Assembly: GCA_026119855.1 (NCBI GenBank)
Contig: JAOWBW010000182.1
Location: 1,218,297 to 1,282,296 of the forward strand
DNA length: 64,000 bases
Source of the DNA: Campanula takesimana
Lineage: Eukaryota; Streptophyta; Magnoliopsida; Asterales; Campanulaceae
Direction of reading: 5' to 3'
Part shown: positions 33,224 to 46,189 of the stretch, piece by piece
How positions within the stretch are numbered: position 1 is the first letter of the stretch
Layout of the letters: each line of letters opens with the position of its first letter
Notes under the pieces: generated by a model
Seen by the model: the letters and a program-made list of their open reading frames with translations, nothing else
The model's database searches: none
What the model was told of the DNA's origin: nothing
Translations under genes and position numbers: made by a program

Positions 33224-36200
33224 TGACACGCCCCAAGTCTCGGGATTCCCTAATAGAACCTCGAACCTGGTGCGCGTAACTAACAAGAAACAAGAAACTA
33301 ACGGGAAACAGGAACAATACCTGTTAGAAACAAAACTGACATGATATATATAATCAAGAGTAGGGAGCTAAGATAGCTCACACGAGTTCTAGACCAAGAA
33401 AATTTAAAACCAAAATGGTTACATACAGCGGAAGACATGCCTAGCAAATAAGCTAGCAACAAGAACTATCTAGGGACAACAAATACTACCCCAATACAAG
33501 CCCAGAGTTTATTAACTCATACAAGATCGTCCTTACCAAAATATAAAAGGACACTAACTTCGAACAAGAATATCCTGCTGAGTAAGTTCCCAGTTAAGTC
33601 GAGCCTCACTGCGTACTATCCCCTGCTTTCCTGGGGGGGGGGGAAACAATTAAACAAATAAAGGGTGAGATAAATCTCAGTAAGCTATTAACATGCAACT
33701 ATATGTCATGTTATCATGCAATAAAAGTAGATACTCAACTAAACATATATCAAGTATCATCAAGTAACAAGTATAGGAGAGGCTAAGCCAACCCAACAAG
33801 TAATCAAGCTCAAGAAAGGTTCAGGTAACAAGTAGTCAAGTAGAGTGAGAGGCTAGACCAGCTCACCAAGATGCACATAGGCCTATCACGCATTTGTACC
33901 TGAATCCTTCCTTATTCCTCCCAAGAATACCATTTGTTGTCGATGCTTTTCTAGCTGAGGACAATCAAGAACAAGAACAAGAAACTGCTGTACAGTATAT
34001 AAGAAGACCTGGTAACCAGTGTCATCCACAAGAACAAGATCCACGTGGTGTTCAAGACAATCGTATTCACTTAGGTCAGGCTTATTGCTCTAACCAAGGA
34101 AGCTATGCCCATACTATGGCCGGTAGTAAGGGGTCAGGCGGAAATACATAGGGACCCGATTGTCACTTAAACCCCAGCTCTCGCGACAAGCGTGAACCTA
34201 TATATTTTCGAACAAGCAAGGAGAACCAGCTGGACTCACACAAGAATGCACAAGTAGATGTTTACTTGAACTACGAGAACAGAACTCAGTCCCTTATTAG
34301 TGGACTATTCTTTATGCACCATGTAATCATGTATCATGTGCTCACGAGAATATGCACCATGTAATTATGTATCATGTGCTCACGAGAATATGCACCATGT
34401 AATTATGTATCATGTGCTCACGAGAATACAAGTACCCATACGCAATTATTGCGAATACCAATCAAGTTCAACTATGGCACGTAAGTGTCCATGTAACACG
34501 ATCAATCCAAGTTAGGGTCTATTAATAACAGACCTCAATCACGTAGTAGGGTATATCATTTAGTCACATGCCAAGTTTGCACGTACATATTTATGTCACG
34601 TTTAACACATTAAAGTGTCTATCACGATACCCTTACTTCAAGTAGAGCCCAACACCTTAGACTCTAAACCCGTAGTAGAATAGGTCACATTGTACCTAGA
34701 CACAGTCATACTTCACGTATATGTATCGTTAATAATCGAATACATTTCCTAACACATATTGTATTCTATAACCATTCTTATTAATTTAAATCGTAGTATT
34801 CACGATTATATGAATGATCTTCATATTACAGTAGTCCTTATTTTCTTTAGGAACCCATTTCAAGGCAAGATATCTTCTTTATATTTTATATACTTCATTG
34901 AGTATATACACGATTAAAAACTAAATCATTTACAATTTAGTGCTTATTTATAGCACTTCCAATATACACGTATCAAGTTCAACTATGTAGTAGAGTTAAT
35001 CATTCTCTATCTAGTTCCATAACCCAATTCTTTGGTTATTCATACCGTGTACCAATCAATCAAGAAGCCACATTCTATCAAGTAAATATATGCAAGATTT
35101 GCATATACACATCAAGACTCTTTCAAGTTTATTACCATACACCTATATTGGTGTCAAGGCACGTACAAGATTTTATAATCTTATATTCAAGTCTTAATCC
35201 AATTATTTGGATGTTCAAGTCATGTACGAGATTTTATTGTCTTATACTTCAAGTTACTGTCTCATCTTAAGACATTCAAGACATTCAGGACATTCAGGAC
35301 ATTCAATACATATACAAGATCTTATCATCTTATATCCAAGTTCTCAATCCATTTCTTTGGATGATTAAACATGTACAAGAGTTAATTATCTTATACTTCA
35401 AGTTCAAGCTAGGAAGATGAATTATACATCTTTCATGAATTATTTTCCAATCCTTTTCTTAGGACATTCAAGCTCTAGACATTAGTTGGTGTCCCTAAGG
35501 TACACAAACATTGACTTCAAGACACATAAAAGAGTTATTACTCTTATATTCAAGTTATCATTTAATTATGATTCAAGTCCACATTTCATTTGTTCACAAA
35601 GGGACTATTTTTCAGTACTAGAGTGTTCTACAACACTCATCTAGGCCATCTAGGGTAGTACCCTAAACCTAGACCAAGAATACTTCGAGTTCAAATTAAG
35701 TAAATGAGCTATACCACTCATACTTACAAGTTCATAATCCCCTACATAAGATATTCAATCTCAAGACACTAATTTGGTGCTCTTAAGGTGCACAAACAAA
35801 GGTTCCAAGACAAGCATAACACATAAGTGCTTGTTCATAGCACTTTCAAGACACATAAAAGAGTTCTTCCTTTTATACTCAAGTTCTCATTTGAGTTCTA
35901 TAAGTGTTCATGTACAAGACTAAATTCTCATTTTAATTAAATGAGTATTCATGTTTAAGACCAAGTTCTGATGCCCCTAAGGTGTCACAACACTTGCTAG
36001 GACATCTTATACTAAGGTTATATACCTTAACTAGAGTTACTTCCAACTTATACAAACTTTAAACAACATTTTGTTCTTCAGGTAACTGTGCGGTCGCCTA
36101 AAATGTCATGTGCGGTCGCACACAAGCAGGTCCATTCCTTTGAAAAACCTTTCAGAAAGATGGGCGGTCGCCCAAGGGTTTTTGTGCGGTCGCACAAGGT

Positions 36201-37199
36201 ACCAAAATGCGAAATTTTCATTTCTTTCCCAGGTTAAGAAATCTCCGTCCCAAACGTAGGAGTAACTTTCTATTAACATTTTAATACACCCAGGAGTATA
36301 CAAACATTTTCTTAACACCTATTTTCAAGCTCAATTCATTTCTTTTATCGTCCCATAAATAATAGGACAATTTCCTTTTATTTCAATTAAATATTTCACC
36401 GACCCCAAAAGTATAAGTACAATTTTAAATTATACTACTATATCCATTTAGGGATACTTCCATTCATTTCCACGTACCACAAATAATGGTACAATTTTTC
36501 TAATAATATTTAAATCAAGTTACTATTTTACCGTCTCCCGAATAGGAGTACAATTTAACAATTTGCAAACCCAGGAGGTTAACCAATTTGAACCAATTTT
36601 TCCAATTTTGTTTTGTACGCATAATATTTATACTCCCTTCGTCCCAAAATTACAAGTATCACAAAAATTGCTCAAAACACAATTTTAACAAGAACAAGTA
36701 TCGGGAATAACATATATGCATGTTATTACAAGTAAGGGGGAGCTAATAACTTACCTAGTCCGAAATCAAGTTGACCCAAATTAATTTCTGTTCTGCAGGA
36801 AACGCTCTATTCAACGCGACGAATATTTATCCGGGACTGGAATCACGGACAGAGGGATATTTAAGCTCGAGGAGTCGAGAATAGGAAGAATTCCTAACTT
36901 AGCTTTTCATGAACCAGAGAAAGAACGAGAAGAATGAATTGACAATTCATTCTCTGCAAAAACCCACAAGATATACATGGGACTTTCCAAAAATGACCCC
37001 TAGGCCCCTCAAGTTCTAACTTTGACAAAAAGGCCCTAAACTTTCAACTTTGACATTTAACCACCTTAATTTTCTAAAGTAGTTAAATAATTAACTCAAA
37101 TAAAATAGCATATAAATATGCTAGTCAAGAATTTAACAAGCAAGTCAAGAATTTAACAAATAAGTCAAATATTTAACGAGATTAAGGATGGGCGTTACA
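33224..37199 (-). repeat. E4 3' LTR (3,976 bp)
   Basis: It contains a 38-bp tandem triplet (34316, 34354 and 34392; gcaccatgtaat.atgtatca), a small (aggacattc)n run at 35,270, four CGGTCGC palindromic words at 36,089-36,197, and a MITE-end-like segment TACTCCCTTCGTCCCAAAAT at about 36,631. An open frame at 33894-34151 is present in both LTRs but resembles no protein. Confidence 0.93.
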
Positions 37200-38487
37200 T
37201 CCTCCCCACCTTAAAGAAAATTCGTCCTCGAATTTTTACTGATCAAGATTATAACATATATAATCAACAAGTAGAACTCAAGAACATCACGACTATGCAC
37301 AGATACTCACAAATATTCTATGCAATTTAGATGTGTAAATTATAACATCGAAACACATAAAGTCAAACAGACTCGATTAGTCAATCCACTATATCGGTGA
37401 AACTTGACATATCCACTAGAAATAATAGGACTGGTCATATCCTCCAGTTCACTGCAATACTAGTCAAATCCACTAGGCAATCTCAGATACTGAAGTCGTG
37501 GTCATCCATCGTTTCAATATTCAGAACTGACTTTACGTATATCAATCCATCGAGAAAATCCATCGAAAGATGTTGCTTTCCGTGTCAAATAATTAACAAT
37601 AGAGTTGCCCTCGAAATTCATTCATGAATCTCTAACAAGACCACGAAATCTCAAGAACACACGTACCTTGGTTGTTTCCACTTATAGGTCAACACAGATA
37701 TATCCTCTATCAAGAAATTTCTCAAGTTGAATCTTCAACTCTTTTAACTCAATCAAGGTCAAGAACATTAATCCAGATGTCAGCACTGTATTTGCACTGT
37801 AACAACTCAAGATAATCCAAGTTTCTCATCAAGAATGGTGTATCCATCTGATTTGGTATAGAAATTCCACTATCAATCACATAGGTTGAGTACCCAGTAC
37901 AATCTCAAGAACCCTTTCTAGACTTTCAATGCAGAACATAAAGGTTATGCATAAATCTATCATGCTCACATATATAGTCAAGCATACTAGCATAGAAATA
38001 ATTACCATCTATTGTGGTAAACAAGAATGACCTAACACATAGAAAGTCAAGTCATGACACGTAAGAGCCAAGCCATAACACGTATCACATCAATGTCCCA
38101 TCTAGGTAACATGACCAAGTTAACATAGAACGTATAGGGTGTTATCACCCACACTTCTATCAAGCTCTTACTAATAACAATGTCAACACGTAGTCTCTTA
38201 CTAGAGAATACACTTCCACGCAATTCACGAGATAAGGACAAGCATGCATATATAGCACGAAACAATGTCCACAAGACAAGATAGTTACGCCTAAGTCTTT
38301 GAAGACTGGCGCTCTCGATTCTCAAACCATCTAATCCAATTGGATCAACACTATCAACACCAGTCCTATGCCTGGTATAACAACAAGTAATGGAACACTC
38401 GGCGTCGAAAACACACCCAAGACTAACCCAACCTAGGCCATAGAACCTATCCAGGCTTAGAGCTAAACCATAGCTCTGATACCACAC
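37200..38487 (-). other. E4 internal region, noncoding
   Basis: No open frame of note. The purine tract (minus, aaggtggggagga) is at 37200-37212. The stretch around 37,700-37,870 matches the E3 interior near 22,160-22,310 ('aacaactcaagataa.ccaag', 'ttctcatcaagaa'), so it derives from a related pol-bearing element. The primer-binding site TGGTATCAGAGC is at 38484-38473 on the minus strand. Confidence 0.75.
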
Positions 38488-41400
38488 TGACACGCCCTAA
38501 GTCTCGGGATTCCCTAATAGAACCTCGAACCTGGTGCGCGTAACTAACAAGAAACAAGAAACTAACGGGAAACAGGAACAATACCTGTTAGAAACAAAAC
38601 TGACATGATATATATACTCAAGAGTAGGGAGATAAGATAGCTCACACGAGTTCTAGACCAAGAAAATTTAAAACCAAAATGGTTACATACAGCGGAAGAC
38701 ATGCCTAGCAAATAAGATAGCAACAAGAACTGTCTAGGGACAACAAATACTACCCCAATACAAGCCCAAAGTTTATTAACTCATACAAGATCGTCCTTAC
38801 CAAAATATAAAAGGACACTAACTTGAACAAGAATATCCTGCTGAGTAAGTTCCCAGTTAAGTCGATCCTCACTGCGTACTATCCCCTGCGTTCCTGGGGG
38901 GGGGAACAATTAAACAAATAAAGGGTGAGATAAATCTCAGTAAGCTATTAACATGCAACTATATGTCATGTTATCATGCAATACAAGTAGATACTCAACT
39001 AAACATATATCAAGTATCATCAAGTAACAAGTATAGGAGAGGCTAAGCCAACCCAACAAGTAATCAAGCTCAAGAAAGGTTCAGGTAACAAGTAGTCAAG
39101 TAGAGTGAGAGGCTAGACCAGCTCACCAAGATGCACATAGGCCTATCACGCATTTGTACCTGAATCCTTCCTTATTCCTACCAAGAATACCATTTGTTGT
39201 CGATGCTTTTCTAGCTGAGGACAACCAAGAACAAGAACAAGAAACTGCTGTACAGTATATAAGAAGACCTGGTAACCAGTATCATCCACAAGAACAAGAT
39301 CCACATGGTGTTCAAGACAATCGCATTCACTTAGGTCAGGCTTATTGCTCTAACCAAGGAAGCTATGCCCTTACTATGGCCGGTAGTAAGGGGTCAGGCG
39401 GAAATACATAGGGACCCGATTGTCACTTAGACCCCAGCTCTCGCGACAAGCGTGAACCTATATATTTTCGAACAAGCAAGGAGAACCAGCTGGACTCACA
39501 CAAGAATGCACAAGTAGATGTTTACTTGAACTACGAGAACAGAACTCAGTCCCTTATTAGGGGACTATTCTTTATGCACCATGTAATCATGTATCATGTG
39601 CTCACGAGAATATGCACCATGTAATTATGTATCATGTGCTCACAAGAATATGTACCATGTAATTATGTATCATGTGTTCACGAGAATACAAGTACCCATA
39701 CGCAATTATTGCGAATACCAATCAAGTTCAACTATGGCACGTAAGTGTCCATGTAACACGATCAATCCAAGTTAGGGTCTATTAATAACAGACCTCAATC
39801 ACGTAGTAGGGTATATCATTTAGTCACATGCCAAGTTTGCACGTACATATTTATGTCACGTTTAACACATTAAAGTGTCTATCACGATACCCTTACTTCA
39901 AGTAGAGCCCAACACCTTAGACTCTAAACCCGTAGTAGAATAGGTCACATTGTACCTAGACACAGTCATACTTCACGTATATGTATCGTTAATAATCGAA
40001 TACATTTCCTAACACATATTGTGTTCTATAACCATTCTTATTAATTTAAATCGTAGTATTCACGATTATATGAATGATCTTCATATTACACTAGTCCCTA
40101 TTTTCTTTAGGAACCCATTTCAAGACAAGATATCTTCTTTATATTTTATATACTTCATTGAGTATATACACGATTAAAAACTAAATCATTTACACTTTAG
40201 TGCTTATTTATAGCACTTCCAATATACACGTATCAAGTTCAACTATGTAGTAGAGTTAATCATTCTCTATCTAGTTCCATAACCCAATTCTTTGGTTATT
40301 CATACCGTGTACCAATCAATCAAGAAGTCACATTCTATCAAGTAAATATATGCAAGATTTGCATATACACATCAAGACTCTTTCAAGTTTATTACCATAC
40401 ATCTATATTGGTGTCAAGGCACGTACAAGATTTTATAATCTTATATTCAAGTCTTAATCCAATTATTTGGATGTTCAAGTCATGTACGAGATTTTATTAT
40501 CTTATACTTCAAGTTACTGTCTCATCTTAAGACATTCAAGACATTCAGGACATTCAGGACATTCAATACATATACAAGATCTTATCATCTTATATCCAAG
40601 TTCTCAATCCATTTCTTTGGATGATTAAACATGTACAAGAGTTAATTATCTTATACTTCAAGTTCAAGCTAGGAAGATGAATTATACATCTTTCACGAAT
40701 TATTTTCCAATCCTTTTCTTAGGACATTCAAGCTCTAGACATTAGTTGATGTCCCTAAGGTACACAAACATTGACTTCAAGACACATAAAAGAGTTATTA
40801 CTCTTATATTCAAGTTATCATTTAATTATGATTCAAGTCCACATTTCATTTGTTCACAAAGGGACTATTTTTCAGTACTAGAGTGTTCTACAACACTCAT
40901 CTAGGCCATCTAGGGTAGTACCCTAAACCTAGACCAAGAATACTTCGAGTTCAAATTAAGTAAATGAGCTATACCACTCATACTTACAAGTTCATAATCC
41001 CCTACATAAGATATTCAATCTCAAGACACTAATTTGGTGCTCTCAAGGTGCACAAACATAGGTTCCAAGACAAGCATAACACATAAGTGCTTGTTCATAG
41101 CACTTTCAAGACACATAAAAGAGTTCTTCCTTTTATACTCAAGTTCTCATTTGAGTTCTATAAGTGTTCATGTACAAGACTAAATTCTCATTTTAATTAA
41201 ATGAGTATTCATGTTTAAGACCAAGTTCTGATGCCCCTATGGTGTCACAACACTTGCTAGGACATCTTATACTAAGGTTATATACCTTAACTAGAGTTAC
41301 TTCCAACTTATACAAACTTTAAACAACATTTTGTTCTTCAGGTAACTGTGCGGTCGCCTAAAATGTCATGTGCGGTCGCACACAAGCAGGTCCATTCCTT

Positions 41401-42459
41401 TGAAAAACCTTTCAGAAAGATGGGCGGTCGCCCAAGGGTTTTTGTGCGGTCGCACAAGGTACCAAAATGCGAAATTTTCATTTCTTTCTCAGGTTAAGAA
41501 TCTCCGTCCCAAACGTAGGAGTAACTTTCTATTAACATTTTAATACACCCAGGAGTATACAAACATTTTCTTAACACCTATTTTCAAGCTCAATTCATTT
41601 CTTTTATCGTCCCATAAATAATAGGACAATTTCCTTTTATTTCAATTAAATATTTCACCGACCCCAAAAGTATAAGTACAATTTTATATTATACTACTAT
41701 ATCCATTTAGGGATACTTCCATTCATTTCCCCGTACAAAAAATAATGGTACAATTTTTCTAATAATATTTAAATCAAGTTACTATTTTACCGTCTCACGA
41801 ATAGGAGTACAATTTAACAATTTGCAAACCCAGGAGGTTAACCAATTTGAACCAATTTTTCCAATTTTGTTTTGTACGCATAATATTTATACTCCCTTCG
41901 TCCCAAAATTACAAGTATCACAAAAATTGCTCAAAACACAATTTTAACAAGAACAAGTATCGGGAATAACATATATGCATGTTATTACAAGTAAGGGGGA
42001 GCTAATAACTTACCTAGTCCGAAATCAAGTTGACCCAAATTAATTTCTGTTCGGCAGGAAACGCTCTATTCAACGCCACGAATATTTATCCGGGACCGGA
42101 ATCACGAACAGAGGGATAATTAAGCTCGAGGAGTCGAGAATAGGAAGAATTCCTAACTTAGCTTTTCAAGAACCAGAGAAAGAACGAGAAGAATGAATTG
42201 AGAATTCATTCTCTGCAAAAACCCACAAGATATACATGGGACTTTCCAAAAATGACCCCTAGGCCCCTCAAGTTCTAACTTTGACAAAAAGGCCCCTAAA
42301 CTTTCAACTTTGACATTTAACCACCTTAATTTTCTAAAGTAGTTAAATAATTAACTCAAATAAAATAGCATATAAATATGCTAGTCAAGAATTTAACAAG
42401 CAAGTCAAGAATTTAACAAAAAAGTCAAATATTTAACGAGATTAAGGATGGGCGTTACA
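38488..42459 (-). repeat. E4 5' LTR (3,972 bp)
   Basis: Near-identical to 33224-37199. The G run (38,897) is shorter than in the other copy (33,632). The CGGTCGC word cluster is at 41,349-41,457. Confidence 0.93.
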
Positions 42460-44473
42460 CACCATCTCAAACAACTTCCTTATATCACCTGCTATATTCA
42501 ACTCTACCTCCCTTATGGCGTTAATGAAATCTTGGCCATCAGTGAGTTTGATGCCACCGTCAATACGTTCATGTAGGGAAGCAAGAGTACCTTTGAAAAG
42601 CTCATTCATTTGATCTATAGCATCATTCCATTGTTGAGGAGTAAGGAAATGTTTGTCCTTGATATTAGCATCTATGCGCGCCATCTCCCCCTTAATGGCA
42701 GCAATCTCATCAGCTTGCTGAGTAAGCATAGAAGTATAAAGCTCCATCTGAGAATTAATATGAACTTGGCCTTGCTGAAGTTGCTGAAGCAATGAGATAA
42801 CCATACTCATATCAGGAGAGGGAGGAGCAGGAGCAGGTTGAGGTGCAGGTAGAAGAGGAGCGCCTAATTGGTGATGAAGTAGGAGCGCGAGGAGAAAGAA
42901 GATAGTCATCACTTGAAGTAGGCTCTACTGAAATAGTTGGGGGCACAGAATCACGAGGAGGAGGCGTAGAAGGGCTCTTGTGCCTAGTCAAGGGTTCTGG
43001 CTCCCTCTGAATTGGATCATCACTCAAGTCGCCAAAAAGTTCATCAGATAGCTTATCTTTGAGTGCTTGGCCCTCAGCAAAGAGTGGTTTTGGAGTTAGT
43101 TTCTGAACTGGAGCAGGAGCAGAAGTCTTTGATGGAGGCGCACTAACATTAGGAGGCGTATTAGGAGCAGGCGCGCGTACATCAGCGATAGACCCTGCGC
43201 CTTTGTGCCTTTCAAACATGGATAAATCAGCAGCATGTTTCAATCTATAGTCTTCATCCCTCTTTTTCTGCGCTTCCAGTCTACTGGCTTCTTTAGCGCG
43301 TTTAAGCTCCTTTTCTTCTTCTGTATCAGTTCAAGGGCGCTTAGGTGGTCTGCTTGTACTTTCAGCAATCCCTTTGCCTTTGCCTTTTTCTGCGCCTGTT
43401 TCAGTTCTTGTTCCTGCACGGGGTGCAATTTGTTCTGCGCGAGGTGCAACATCAGGTTCTACGCCATCTACTTCTTCATCTGACTCAGTGGCTTTATCAA
43501 CCAACTGATCACCTTTTACACGCGGCGCACGCTTAGTCATGCGCTTCTTGCGCTATTTCATCACTAAACTGTCTTTGCCAAAGATCGGAACATCAGTTGT
43601 TTGATAAACTGGGTTCTCAGCAAGAAAAATGGCAAGCGCAGGATAAGTGAGAAAAATCTTTGTGAGAATTCGGTAGTGAGTTTTGAACTTTGTCTTCCCA
43701 TCAGCCTTGTTCTTGTTGTACTTATCAATCTGGTCCAACAAAGTTTTGAATAAGATTTGAGGCCAGTTGAGGATTGTGTTTCCCATAATAGCTGCAGTAT
43801 ATTCCCACTGCTCCATTGTGAATCTGATCACATTTCCCGTCTTGAAAATAATGGAAGTCCCCACCAAATGCCCGATATGCGCCAGTAGATCACCACCATC
43901 CATTATTTCAACAGATTTGATGTTATTCTGAAAATAATGGGTACCCGCCATAAGATTCTGCGCAGCAGCAGAATAGGTATTGATTTTACCAGCTACACTC
44001 AGAGGGCCAGTCGTGTTGATGTTGATGATATTCTTGAGAGTGCCAGTAGAGATAGTGACTTCAACATTTTGAACAACTGCGCGTATTCTGTAGCGCACGT
44101 ATCCATCCGCTGGTATCTCAACGAGAGCAGCAGTTAAGAAGAATTCATCCATGAGGAGCGGTGAGTAGAAAGGTTGCTCCATAGCGAATAGAGCCAGTAG
44201 ACCAGCTTGTCTGATAAAGTCCATAATATCAACGCCAATTTGGGTTGCAGATAGCTCAGTGAGATTAAATGTCTCACCAGGCCTAAAATTTGTTGGATCC
44301 TGAAAAGTAAACATTTGAGTGAAGTTAGAAGTGAATGAGGCGCATAGAATCATAACATGAGCAAAGTAAGAAATAGGCGCAGGACAATATATAGGCGCAT
44401 AATAATAGTAGGCACATACTATTATTAGGTGCATACATGTTGTAGGCGCATACAAATTCGAGGCGCATATCAT
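42460..44473 (-). pseudogene. E5 envelope-like ORF, N-terminal and central parts
   Basis: The minus-strand frame 44473-43553 probably starts in earnest at the Met near 44,312 (MFTFQDPTNFRPGETFNLTE). It continues in the same frame through 43540-43331 and 43243-42812, interrupted by a TAG (about 43,553) and a TGA (about 43,331). A frameshift then leads into 42912-42465. The central part is rich in Pro, Glu and Lys (SAPPSKTSAPAPVQKL; PPPRDSVPPTISVEP). The end has heptad-type sequence (MSMVISLLQQLQQGQ...QADEIAAIKGEMARIDANI). No signal peptide or clear membrane segment is convincing. E4 interrupts it at 42460. SIRE lineage elements carry such an ORF after pol. Confidence 0.65.
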
Positions 44474-46189
44474 GGTTCTATGAATATACTAAGGAAAAAT
44501 TAAACAGAGAAAAATTTGACTAAGTATGAATTTAGGCGCATAAGATTTTAGGCACATAATGGCTTTAGGTGCATGAATGATTGAGGCACATAACACTTGT
44601 ATTTGCAAGAGGCACATACAATTTTTAGGCGCATGAATCACTTGAGGCGCATAAGGACATAGGGCGCATAAAAAACTAGGCGCGTAAAGTGATACTTAGG
44701 CGCATAACTGTGTTAAATTCAAACTTAGCATAAAAACACACAAAAATACACAAACACGTAAACTATATAAATATGCAAGCAAACAAGATCAAACATGAAA
44801 AATTTTGAAAAAAAGTTTTGAAGATTTTGAAACCCAAGTCATGCAAAAATAACGAAGAACATGAAGAACATGTCTTGAGTGCTCGAAGAACACCAAGAAC
44901 ACCAAGAACACATAAATCGTGAAACTTCACCAAATCAAGCACACAATATATCAAAATGACCGCAAGAAGACAAGGATCACAAAAACGTAAATCAAAACAA
45001 GTAAAAATTAACAACAAATCCAGAAAATGGATTCAAAGATCCGAAATTTCGAAAAGTCCAAAAATGGAAAAACTTTAGATTTGCAAAATATAGTACATTG
45101 ATCGTTGAAAAGATAAGTTTAAAATATTCGAAATCAAGAATGGAACAAAACCTAACAAACGATTTTGAAAACGGAGAACCGAAGCAAGAAAAATCAAGAA
45201 AAATAATATACTGGTATATAGAAAAGTCGAATACTCAGAAAATGACGAAAAAAGATGAAGATTTGTAGAAATTAAGGAGATTAAGGTTAGAAATCCATAC
45301 CATTTCGTATTGAGGAGTCTTAGTTGATCTTTTAGGACCATATATATAAGAAATATGATGAAAAGAAGAGGAATAGAGAAATATATAGAGAAAGAGAAAG
45401 AGAGATGATGAGTAGAGAGAGAGAGAGAAAGAGTAGAGTCGGAGAGAGAGAAAGAGTTGGTAGAAGATATGTAGGGGAAATGATTGAAAAAAAATAGGGG
45501 GTGTAAGGGATTATATAGGGTAGATTGTTGGATAAAAGTGGAAGATGAAGAGATGGGTAATAAATGAGGGATTTTGGAAAGGACAAGCATTTATGAGGGG
45601 TTTTAATGATATGACAGCTAATAAATGCTGAATGACCCAAAGTGTATAGATGTGACATTTTGGGTTAAGGAAAAACTGCTCCACTTTCCCTATAAGTGTA
45701 TGAGCAATTTTGACTAATTTTTGCACAAACCCCAAAAACATCTGTTTTGGTGTAAGTTTGGGGTGCAAGAAATATATTCCCAGAAACTAAAATTTTTCGA
45801 AAAATATAAAACGAGGGAAAAAATAATTGCAAAAGTACCCTTGAACAATTATGGAATGTCAAAAGACAAAAATTCCTATAATAAATGATAAGAATTAACT
45901 CACCTGGTACTTGTGACAAATTGAATACGTTCCATCATTGAGGAATTAAAAGTTGGTGTTTTGATTGAGCCGTTATCATAAATGGGCGCATGGTAGGCAC
46001 ATAACTCATCAAGGCGCGCATAACTCATTTGGGCGCATAAGGTATATGGCGCGCAGAGAGTGAGTAAGGCGCATACAGGCGCGTAGAACAAAGTTTCTTG
46101 GAAACTTTGAAAATGATTTAACATTTATCCTAGGTTATACTTAACTCAACAAGATTCAAAATCATTAGTAATAACAAAACTATATGGAA
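44474..46189 (-). other. E5 spacer between pol and envelope-like ORF
   Basis: About 1.7 kb without coding signal. It carries two dense clusters of the word AGGCGCATA and variants: 44,338-44,705 (about 17 copies) and 45,985-46,085 (about 8 copies). A GA-rich run at 45,370-45,460 opens long frames on the minus strand that look compositional. Confidence 0.6.

Larger units (their letters stand above)
33224..42459 (-). mobile_element. E4: non-autonomous Tekay-related Gypsy element with 4-kb LTRs (9.2 kb)
   Basis: The LTRs are 33224-37199 (3,976 bp) and 38488-42459 (3,972 bp), beginning TGACACGCC and ending GGGCGTTACA on the plus strand. The TSD is CACCA (33219-33223 and 42460-42464). The initiator-tRNA primer-binding site at 38473-38484 sets the minus orientation. 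Only 1,288 bp lie between the LTRs and no protein domain is recognisable. The 3' end of the interior (plus strand, cttaaagaaaattcgtcctc) is the chromoviral pol end also seen in E3. It therefore depends on another element's proteins. The LTRs differ by about 1 % by eye. Confidence 0.93.

Noticed and set aside
33894..34151. Plus-strand ORF of 85 aa, duplicated at 39154-39411
   Set aside because: It lies in both E4 LTRs, is antisense to the element and matches no protein family. Its conservation reflects LTR identity.
45075..45768. Long hydrophobic minus-strand ORFs
   Set aside because: They come from a GA-rich (minus: CT-rich) run in the E5 spacer; the composition explains them.
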